64,000 nt of DNA from Cavia porcellus (Eukaryota > Chordata > Mammalia > Rodentia > Caviidae), in assembly GCF_034190915.1 (NCBI RefSeq), contig NW_026947484.1:69705482-69769481 (forward strand). Reading direction: 5' to 3'. Position 1 is the stretch's first letter; every line of letters starts with the position of its first letter. Positions 10,066 through 64,000 of the stretch are shown here, one piece after another. The translations under genes and the position numbers were made by a program. The notes under the pieces were generated by a model. It made no database searches, had not been told where the DNA came from, and saw only the letters and a list, made by a program, of their open reading frames with translations.

Positions 10066-10560
10066 TTCACCGCGGCTCTAGGCTGAAAATACCGAGAGAG
10101 ACCCCGCGGCTCCAGGACCGCAGCCTGCCTGGCCGGGGAAGGAAAGGAGTCGCCAGCCCCTCTCTCTGCTCCTCTTCCTCTCCCTGCCCCCTCCCTCCCT
10201 CCAAGCTTGCACCACTTCCCGGGATGTGCAATAAAAAACCCAGAGCATTGTTTTTGTTAATTCATGCTTGCAATACCTAGTGAGCACGGTCATGGTGGGG
10301 AGTTGGTCCCTGTGCCGGATGTCTTAGTGTTTTTCAGGCCACTCGTCCTCCCTCGCCTCCTTTGTCATTCCCTGCCGGTCCAGGAACGCCCACCTCTCCC
10401 TTCCCGTCCTCCCTCTTCCTGGCCCTTTGCCCACCACGCTTTTCTCACAAAGGGGAAATCACATGACATTTAACCTGTGTCTGATTTATATCTACAGCAT
10501 TCTTTTTGTTGGCTAGCTTTACTGATAATCCATATTCACATGTTTTCAAAGTTCTGCTGT
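10066..10560. other. First-intron sequence without recognised feature
   Basis: Pyrimidine-rich in part, with no exon or element recognised. Confidence 0.5.
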
Positions 10561-10564
10561 AGAT

Positions 10565-10640
10565 ACTGATTGATTGATGGATCCATTGACCTGGGCATGG
10601 AACCCACGACCTTCACAATGAGCTGTATCTCCAGCCCCTC
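10565..10640 (-). repeat. Diverged ID-type SINE
   Basis: Antisense ID pattern: 'gggcatggaacccacgacct' and 'gagctgtatctccagccc'. Confidence 0.65.
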
Positions 10641-10644
10641 CCGC

Positions 10645-10772
10645 CTTTTCTATTTTGAGAGGGATCTTGTTAGGCTGATCAGTTGTCCACTCTGTTCAGA
10701 TTTGGTATCCTCCTGTCTCGGCCTCCCAGAGAGCTAGGATTATCAGCTTGTGTCAGAGCTTCTGGCTGCCGA
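10645..10772 (-). repeat. Diverged B1-like SINE
   Basis: Antisense pattern: 'ttttgagagggatcttgtta', 'ctcctgtctcggcctcccag', 'gagctaggattatcagcttg'. Confidence 0.7.
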
Positions 10773-10884
10773 ACATACTTTAACAAGTCTGAACATCAAA
10801 GCCGTTGTAGATAAGCAAGAAGGTTAGTCTTCTGGCAATGAAGTTTTTTGTTTCTAGTTATTTGCTCGTTTGTTTGTTTTTGTG

Positions 10885-11002
10885 TTTTTGGACACAGGAT
10901 CTCACTATGTAGCTCAGCTTGGCCTTGAATACATGGCAATTGTTCTCCCTCAGCCTCCTGAGGACTGGGGTTTTAGTGGTGTGCCCTCACACCTGGCTCT
11001 TT
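10885..11002 (-). repeat. B1-like SINE
   Basis: Antisense copy: 'ggatctcactatgtagctca', 'cctcagcctcctgaggactg', 'gtgtgccctcacacctggct'. Confidence 0.8.
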
Positions 11003-12150
11003 ATAGATACCATTCTCCTGGTTTAGCATATTCTAGATCGAACAAAGGTTTCGAATAGAAGAACGAAGTGCAATATCATTACAGTGAAAACATTACAAGT
11101 GCCTATTTGTTGATTGCTGTGTTGTAGTTATGCAATGCAATTGTAGGAGATTTACTTGACCTTACTGTAATTATCCTTACTCTGACAGCCCTGGGGTCAT
11201 TCACCCAGGAAGGGTGAGCTATCTCCATTTTACAGGTAGTGATCTCTACAGGCTGGGGAGAAAGCAAATTTGCTTTGCTTTTTCTCTGTTCTTGTTTTCC
11301 TTTACTGTTCCTCTGATTTATCTAAAGCCCTGTGATCCCCAATTACACTCATTTTGATTCTTTACCCCCACTTCTCATTCCCTTGGGGTGGAGCCTGCAG
11401 ACCCTTGTATCCCAGGAGTACATTTTTGAATGTGGTTATTAGTGAAATCCTGGCTCCCTTGTCTCAGGAGTGCGGCGTCCTTGTGGGTGTCTGGTGGGAC
11501 TCTCTGTTGCACCCCTCTGTCGGGCACTGGGGACTCTTTCACTAGGAGAGCATCTTGTGCGCTCTGTCACTCGTAGGTGTGGAGCAAGATGCCCCGAGCA
11601 ACTGTGCTGCAGTGTGCAGGCTGTTGTCACCAAGTTATTCTTTTAGAATTTTAAAATTTCCTGGTTCTATAAGTATGCATGCATTTTTACTAAAGAAGGG
11701 AACCTCTCTGCCCTAGATCAGTTTATCACGGTTAAAAACAACATTGTTTAGCCCTGGACCTCTTTCTTTTCTGCTTCAAAACTTGGACATTTTCAAAAGT
11801 GCTTGGCCGTTTCTTCTTCTCTGTTCTCTGCTCTTAGATGGCAGCATGACTTTGGTCATCGTTTGCCACGTTATCATGGATAGATTTGAATTCTCCAGCC
11901 AAAATCTCAGTATTTCTAGCTAACGGGGAATTCCTCCACCTCATCTCAACCCTTGTCGTCTTCCAAGGATTTCTCTAATTCTGTGTCTTCGGCTGTGCAC
12001 AGCTCTGCATGGATCCGTCACCCTGCACAGGGGATTTCTGCATCTGCCGCAGCTCTAGGGCCTGTGCTGGTACCATTTGGCATTGACTTTCTCTGATACC
12101 TGCCTGTAAACACGAGTGCTTCCACTTTGGTGCTAGTGTTTGGGACTTTA
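11003..12150. other. First-intron sequence without recognised feature
   Basis: More than 1 kb without SINEs or recognised exons; short chance ORFs only. Confidence 0.5.
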
Positions 12151-12154
12151 CTGA

Positions 12155-12236
12155 TTTGCTTACAGTGCTGGAGATTGAACTGAGGAGTCTGCACATGCCA
12201 GACAAGTGCTCTACCTCGGAGCTACACCTTCAACCT
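12155..12236 (-). repeat. ID-type SINE
   Basis: Antisense ID pattern: 'agtgctggagattgaactga', 'gacaagtgctctacctcgga', 'gctacaccttcaacc'. Confidence 0.75.
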
Positions 12237-12239
12237 TTA

Positions 12240-12390
12240 CTGTTTCTGAGACAAGGTCTTACTATGTAGTTCAGGCTGGTTCTGAACCCACTACGTAGCT
12301 CAGATTGGCTTCGAACTTGGAATGATCCTGCTGTCTCAGCCTCCAGAGTGCTTGACTTACAGGTGTGTGCTACCACACCTGACATTTATT
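12240..12390 (-). repeat. B1-like SINE
   Basis: Antisense copy: 'tctgagacaaggtcttacta', 'tagctcagattggcttcgaa', 'caggtgtgtgctaccacacc', with the internal duplication usual for B1. Confidence 0.85.
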
Positions 12391-12804
12391 TTTATTAGAA
12401 TATGACTTGTCTAAATATTTTCTAAATGAATGAATACAGCCCTTCTCCTTGGAGGTGTCAGTGTTTTAAAGAAGGGGTGGATAAACTGGTCTAGAGCCTC
12501 CTACTTATGTTGTAAAGTGGTCCACCTGCCACGTACTTTCCAAGGTCACCTGGAGGTCATTTTAGTGACATCCTGAAAGGGTGGGTGTGGCAAACACAGA
12601 AGTCAGCTGTCAGGCTAGACAGGGGACAGGCTCAGAATTATCCTAGAAAAGTCCCTTCCTTGTCTATAACGTGGTTTCTGTCCAGGAAGATTTCATCTCT
12701 AACTGCTGTGTTGGAACTTTATCAGTTGAACGCCAGATTAATCAGGGGGTCTTGGGATGCTGGGATCTGCTCAGTGAGCGAGATGAAGGGCACAGGCAGG
12801 TGAG

Positions 12805-12805
<1 letters not shown>

Positions 12806-12841
<36 letters not shown>
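12806..12841 (+). repeat. (GT)n microsatellite
   Basis: About 17 GT units directly after a splice-donor-like sequence, caggtgagc, at 12797-12805. Confidence 0.95.
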
Positions 12842-12843
<2 letters not shown>

Positions 12844-13290
12844 TGGAGATGAACTGGGCCTCCGAGTTCTTTCTCTCACCTGGCCCTGGCTGTGTGTGGT
12901 CGGTGGAGGATTCCTGGTGGAGCCCCTCCTTCCCAAAGGTCTTGGAAGTCAAAATTACATTTATAGAGCTTCTGAGACATCATTTGTCCTTTGACCTTGT
13001 TATCTTACAAATGTACTTCCCCAAGGTTATATTCTGATGAATCCATGATTACTTACGAGAGGTGAATAAAGTACTCTTTGCTTTTCTAACGATTTGTCTT
13101 CATGAGGCCAGTTATATATATTTCAACCAAAAAACACAAACAAAAAACCCAAAACCACTCACCGCTACAGATTAAATGTGGCAGCAAATAAAAACATATA
13201 GCTGCTGTACAACAAGTGTGAAAGAAATTTGCAAAAGTGTAAACTAATCTTCTTAAAAACTTTTTTGGAAAAGTTTTCTTTAAAACATTT
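12842..13290. other. First-intron sequence without recognised feature
   Basis: No element recognised. Confidence 0.5.
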
Positions 13291-13292
13291 TA

Positions 13293-13433
13293 TGGTAAGC
13301 CAGGTATGGTGATACATGCCTATAATTCCACTACTCTGGGAGGCTGAGTAGGATGATAGCAAGTTTGTGCCCAGCCTGGGCAGTATAGGAACTTAGTGAG
13401 ACCCTGTCTCTAAAAGAAAAAAAAGAACAAAAA
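13293..13433 (+). repeat. B1-like SINE
   Basis: Sense copy: 'gtaagccaggtatggtgata', 'actctgggaggctgagtagg', 'gagaccctgtctctaaaaga'. Confidence 0.85.
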
Positions 13434-13543
13434 ATATACAGAGAGCAGGCTGGACATGTAGTTCATTGAAAGACTCTACTTTAATGCTAGTACCATAAAA
13501 AATGATACGTGTTTTAGGTTAATTTTTATCTTATTTATTTTTT

Positions 13544-13640
13544 GCCTTTTTACAAGACTGAAACTCACTATGTAGCTCAGGCTGGCCTCAAATTTGTAAT
13601 TTTCCAGCCTCAGCCCTCTGAGTGCTAGGATTATAATTAT
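13544..13640 (-). repeat. B1-like SINE, partial
   Basis: Antisense copy: 'ctcactatgtagctcaggct', 'cagcctcagccctctgagtg', ending in AT-rich sequence. Confidence 0.8.
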
Positions 13641-13659
13641 CCTAATTATAATTTATTTA

Positions 13660-13742
13660 TTTTTATTGGTACTGGGGATCGAACTTAAAACCACGCACTT
13701 GCAAGGCAAGTGCTTATGCTGCTGAGCTAAATTTTCAGCCCC
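13660..13742 (-). repeat. ID-type SINE
   Basis: Antisense copy: 'ggtactggggatcgaactta', 'cttgcaaggcaagtgcttat', 'gctgagctaaattttcagcc'. Confidence 0.9.
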
Positions 13743-13810
13743 TTAATTATTGTTAAAAATTAACTTACAAATAAACCCTTTTTAAAAAATCTCAGTTTTA
13801 AAAAGTCTGT

Positions 13811-13816
<6 letters not shown>

Positions 13817-13856
<40 letters not shown>
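13817..13856 (+). repeat. (TG)n microsatellite
   Basis: About 20 TG units immediately before an antisense B1-like SINE. Confidence 0.95.
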
Positions 13857-13859
<3 letters not shown>

Positions 13860-13970
13860 GAGACAGGGTCTCACTGTGTAGCCCAGACTGGCCTCAAACT
13901 CATGGTGATCCTCCTGCTTCAGCCTCCTGAATGCTGGGATTACAGAAATACACCACCATGCCTGGCTCAG
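13857..13970 (-). repeat. B1-like SINE
   Basis: Antisense copy close to consensus: 'tttgagacagggtctcactg', 'gtagcccagactggcctcaa', 'accaccatgcctggct'. Confidence 0.92.
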
Positions 13971-15340
13971 GTTTCATTTCTAAAATGGCAAATACTGATA
14001 GACATAAATCAGAAGAAGCTTTTTTGGGGGTCCCTTGTAAGTGGGGCCTCTTTGAAAGCCCCCAAGTGTGAGAAGTGCAGCATTGAACATGTGCCACCCC
14101 TGAGTGTGGAGCGGCTGTGAAATTGTCCAGGCTTCTGAAAAAGGTTGAAAGATTCAAATGACGTGTGGAGAAACAAGAGCATCTCCACACTTTCAAACAT
14201 TGATTCCCTTTCTGTCCCACTTCTAGTTCTTTTCCTTGGTCTCGATAGCAGAGATTTCAAATTCATCTAGGTTAAAATGCGTGTGTGTCACCACTAAGTT
14301 TAAAGACGCAGCCCTGTGAGCATCTGTTGTGCCTGCTGTGCTCTACTGAGGGAAACAAGACAGTCCCTCTGGCTCCACAAAGCTGCCCGAGGGGGTCAGA
14401 GATGACATTCCACCTGCATTTCCATAATACTGGCTTTGTGGTTTCAGAAGAGGATAAATTTCCTCATAGTCAGTTATTTGGAAGTATAGTTCCAGCAATA
14501 ACCCCAAGAAAATGTTTGTTAGACTCTGTGTCCATGTAGGCCTGATAACATTTGGGATTATTTAATAAGACACCCAGAGCATAGTCAGAGACCACCTGTG
14601 TGTAGATAAGGAGCCTGTGGGTGATTTGGCACCTGGAAATTGAAGAGGGCTCAGCACAGTAATCCAACAAATAGCCTGAAGTTTGTTCAACCTCTGCATA
14701 TTGTTATCTAGGAGTAGTTGTAGAGGACCAAACTGAGAAAACCAAACTTCTATTTCCTCATCTATGCATATGAAAATGATTGAACAGGACTGGAAGTTAT
14801 AAGTGTTTGATTTGCACGTCTCCCTCCCCAGGAGCCTGGGCAGCCACCGGGGAGAACTTGGGTCCCTTACACTACTGGGTTTGGCAACTAGGTTTACAAA
14901 GAGAGGAAGGAAGGTGTGATGGGACGTCACTGTCCACCTCTGGGACACACTCTCCTGGGAGGGTCACTGCTGAGTTCCCGGATCCCCAGTTGGTCTATGG
15001 AGAGTTCTGGAATGTCTTACTCAGAGTTTATAGGAGCTGGAGATTTATCCTGAGGTTGCAAATGCTTTTGCCAAAGAAAATGGTGTAGGAAAAGAGTAAA
15101 ACTTCTTATACACAGAAGCAAAGTGACATTTTGAGCAAATTAAGTTATTTAGTCCATGTCCTAATTTTAGAGATGTTACAAAAAAATTACTACTAGCAAC
15201 GTAGTGCTGTTTTACTAGCAGCGAAAAAACAAAAAGAATAATGTCGTAGATGAGTCTTCCTCCCTGCTTCTGTCCTCTCCTCTCCCTCTCCCACTGAGAA
15301 CTGAAGGGAGCTGAGCTACCTCTGCAGGCTACTTTTTCTT
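13971..15340. other. First-intron sequence without recognised feature
   Basis: About 1.4 kb without SINEs. ORFs of 60-128 codons on both strands show no recognisable domain. No exon recognised. Confidence 0.5.
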
Positions 15341-15344
15341 TCTT

Positions 15345-15472
15345 TTTTCCTTGGGTCAGGGACTCCCTAAGTCGCTGTTGTCCAGGCTGTGTCTATGCTT
15401 GAGATCCTCCTACCTCAGCCTCCCAGGCTAGAGTGCTGGGCTCACAGGCGCGCACCTGCACACTCAGCTCTC
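15345..15472 (-). repeat. Diverged B1-like SINE
   Basis: Antisense pattern: 'gtcagggactccctaagtcg', 'ctcctacctcagcctcccag', 'caggcgcgcacctgcacact'. Confidence 0.7.
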
Positions 15473-16255
15473 TGGGTTCTTCTTCCTGGGGCTGTTGCTA
15501 AATGCTGTCTCCTGGAAAGAGCATTCGGTGGAAAATCTGTGCACGTGCTTCATGGTCATGTTGGCCCTTAATTTTCTGATACTTTGGCTTTGATGCTGTT
15601 TCTCTAGGGCTGTTCTGTTTGGATCCAGGGGCTGAGAGGAGATGTTCCCGCAGTGTTAGATAACATCCAGGCCCTGGACTCACTCTTCCAAGGGAGCTGG
15701 CTTCTCTAAGCCCAGGGTGTGTTCATGCCCCCAGTTCATGCATGCAGATTGCTCATGCATGCAGTGCCAGGGGACCCTTGCCCCAGGGAGGAGCTCTGCT
15801 CTCTGGAAAAACTGCCTCGTCCTTCGATTCATTCTGGTGCTTCTCTGCAGTTGCATCGTGCAAGCTAAATAAGCCAATGGCTTCTCTGTGCAAGGCTATA
15901 CCACGGAGCTATGCCCCCAGCCCATAATGCCCCTATTGAGAAGCAGAATGCAATGAGGTCAGTAGGTAAAGATACCCAGTGAAGGCCATTAAGCATCATT
16001 AGTGCTGGGATGTGTAAGACAGGGCCAATCACTCATTCACTGGTAAGGTGTTAGCGGATTTTCAAAGTACAAACTAGTTTTCAACAGAAAACAAGCAAGT
16101 TGTTACCTTGGATACCCTTTACCCTCCATCACTCAGGCTTGCAAATGTTAAAACAAAGAATCAGTTTTTGAGCACTGCTGAACGCCTCTCAGACTTTCCC
16201 TCTGGATTTTCCCACTAAGATCTGTAGCCTTTAAACCTAGGAGAGCTTTGCTCCC
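15473..16255. other. First-intron sequence, one ID-like relic
   Basis: Mostly unrecognised. 15885-15925 ('ctgtgcaaggctataccacg ... gctatgcccccagccc') looks like a short antisense ID remnant. Confidence 0.4.
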
Positions 16256-16261
16256 AGTGGG

Positions 16262-16330
16262 CCAGTGGGTGTAGCTCAGCGGCAGAGCCGTTGCCTTGCG
16301 TGCTCGAGAGCCGCATCCGCACAGAGGGTA
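16262..16330 (+). repeat. ID-type SINE
   Basis: Sense copy: 'gtgggtgtagctcagcggca', 'gagccgttgccttgcgtgct', with an A-box-like 'tagctcagcggcag'. Confidence 0.7.
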
Positions 16331-16681
16331 GCGATCTGCTGCTCAGGGAGACGACTGCTTTGTGCCAGCTGCGTGTGGACATCGCTGTGCGATTCCCCAG
16401 CTTCGCCCCAGGACCAGCACTGGATATAAAATACGATTATGTTATAAGGTGAGGCACACTGAGTGGACATTATTTCTCGTCTATCTTTCCCTCCCCCGAG
16501 TGACAATGGTGGAAACATCCCGTGCAGGAAGACTGGCAGGCCAGCAGCAGAGGGTGCAGTGTCCACTGCAGGGGGAAAAGCTGGCACTGTGGGTGCACAG
16601 CCCCGGCCACTGTGGGCCATCAAGTCAGCACCAGCTGAAGCGTTGGTTCTCTGTTGACTTGGCTGCAGTCATGCACCATTA

Positions 16682-16756
16682 TCTTTTTTCTTTCCTTCTT
16701 TTCTTTTTTCTTTCTTTCTTTCTTTCTTTCTTTCTTTCCTTTCTTCCTTTCTTTTT
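16682..16756 (+). repeat. (TTTC)n microsatellite
   Basis: TTTC units with a few interruptions. Confidence 0.9.
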
Positions 16757-18250
16757 GGTGTCATTTCTTATTATAATAAACAGATTCTGAATTTGCTGTT
16801 CAATTGGCTTATTTTACATTTCAGGACTTTAGATTTTTCCAAGTTAATGTTTTTAGTGTTTTGCCAACTTATTGAATGCCTTGTGATACAGAAAAACACT
16901 TGTTGATCCAGGTAAAAGAAATAAGAGGGGAGGAGGATTTAAGACAACTCTAGTCTGTCTCTTTTGGGAAGTTTCCTTATTTGCAGATATGTGGCAAACG
17001 CACAAAACCCAGTTGATCAGTCCCTACCATCCCCTTGCTTAACAAGCGCTGGCTCTGGCTCTCCTGGGTCCTGCCAGTAGGGTTGGGGTTGGTGTGTATG
17101 GCACAGAGTCTGCTGAAGCAGGTAAGGGATCTCATGATTGCCTCATTTTTACCACCACACCCCAGAACCTTGAGGATGCCTTGAAGATACTGCGAACCTA
17201 TACCAACACCTGGCTCCTGGCCCCCACATTTCCTTTGGGGTTAGGAAAAGAGTAGGGGTTTCCTGTGCCAGTGGGGAGTCTGGCTGACCTCCCTTTTGTG
17301 TCTCAGGTGTGACTGAGAGATGGGGAATGTTTACATTTAAAAGGTTTACTGCAGCAAAAGACACAGAGCTGCTCATATCCCTTGAAATGCTCCTCCTCAA
17401 AATAAAAAAGCTCCTCTTCCCTCTGAGCCCACTTATGCCTTTGCCCTCACCACTTTCTCTGGAAGTCCCCCTCTCTGAGTGTTTTTATGAAATGTGATAA
17501 AGAACTGTGGTGAATGCTGCTGCTGACTGCTATCCCCAGGAAGGCGTGTTCCTGCAAACACCCCACCGTTTTCACACCTCAGTCCCCAGCCCGCAGGTGA
17601 CTTCTGGCTCTCCTTGAAGTCAGAGTGACCCTGAGAGGTAAACATCATGGATCAGCTCAGGACATTGAGGCCGACAGTGCAGCTAAAGACATGCGCACGA
17701 AAGGCGGACTTCCAGAACTGCTTGAGCAGACCCCAAGCAGGGTCCCTGTCCTGTGTCTCCAGATCCTAATACAGTGTTAGGGGAGGCTGGCTACGGCTTG
17801 TCTTTGGAGGAATGGAATCAATTGTATTGGGAAGAGTGAATCCCGATGTCCTGTGTGGATTCAGGGGCAGTTACAGGCCATGCCACGTGTGGCAACATTG
17901 CCAGGGGTAAGCCGTGCTTACGACTCGGTGTCACCTCTTTCATTGTGGCATCTGTCCTCTGACACTCTCCCCAGCTTCCTGTGAAATCTGAGCCAAACTG
18001 GGATTCCTGAGTGGAAGGTCCTAGTTTTGAGAGCTGGATATTTGTGTTGTAAGATTATGTTGCAAGACACAAAGGTGACGTTTAGTAGGTCTTAAGAGAA
18101 GACTGTTTGTACTGGGACCTCACCAATCACATGTGAGTTTGTTTTGCGCTAGTCTTCGCATTTTAATGAGCACCCATGATACCTGTGGCCTGCCTGGGCT
18201 GCTGGTTACGTTGCTTTTTCTCTTAGAAAATAATGACACTTTCTGTTCAG
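16757..18250. other. End of the first intron; no element recognised before the acceptor
   Basis: About 1.5 kb without SINEs, ending in 'cactttctgttcag', the acceptor of the first recognised TRPM6 exon. No other exon is seen. Confidence 0.6.
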
Positions 18251-63741
<45,491 letters not shown>

Positions 63742-64000
63742 GTTGGTCTCCTTGCGGCAGCGCCTTTTGTATTAATGATAATTCTTGGCTAATGATAGTA
63801 CTGGTAGTGATACGCTTGACTTACCAACCTGCAGTAGAAGTCTAGAAATGTTGTATAGATTGGTGGGAGGATGAGACAGGAGACAGGGAGGAGAGTCAGA
63901 GGAAGATGAGGGAAGCTAGAGCAGAGCTCACGTGCTGTGGGAACTTGAGAACAGCACCGCCTCCTTTCTGGGAGCGCTGGCAGTCGGCGTGACTGACACT
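63742..64000 (+). other. TRPM6: TRPM6 intron 19, start
   Basis: Only intron sequence is seen after the donor. The frame runs 16 more hydrophobic codons into it before a stop; I read this as chance. Confidence 0.85.

Noticed and set aside
63742..63792. Hydrophobic continuation of exon 19 ([16 protein letters not shown])
   Set aside because: It follows the exon/intron border at FYT and does not resemble TRPM S1 after that point; read-through of intron.

Overview
The window is vertebrate nuclear DNA. It carries tRNA-derived ID-type SINEs and 7SL-derived B1-like SINEs, so it is almost certainly a rodent. The ID and B1 variants do not look like typical mouse or rat copies, so I favour a non-murid rodent; I cannot name the species.

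One gene explains all convincing coding sequence: the 5' and N-terminal half of TRPM6, on the + strand. TRPM6 is the channel-kinase for epithelial Mg2+ uptake. I can place 18 consecutive coding exons between 18251 and 63741. All have GT/AG borders, reading phase is kept across every junction, and no exon contains a stop or frameshift. Together they encode about 839 residues (850 if an upstream acceptor of one exon is used). They cover the TRPM homology regions from just after the start methionine to the beginning of transmembrane helix S1. The rest of the channel, the pore, the coiled coil and the alpha-kinase lie beyond the window.

Layout: 1-180 is a SINE tail and flank. 180-760 is a strong CpG island, probably the promoter and first exon. 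760-18250 is the long first intron, with many SINEs, microsatellites and a second small GC-box region near 9.77-9.9 kb that could be an alternative start. 18251-63741 holds exons and introns. The introns carry B1 and ID SINEs, L1 pieces in both orientations, one antisense endogenous retroviral LTR next to an exon acceptor, and an unnamed repeat family seen in several copies. The last 259 bases are intron.

No bacterial-type system, CRISPR array, structural RNA gene or second protein-coding gene is visible. The observations most worth checking are the start-exon choices, one exon with two in-frame acceptors, the LTR beside coding exon 7, a perfect G-quadruplex motif, and SINE/L1 insertions dated by their target-site duplications.
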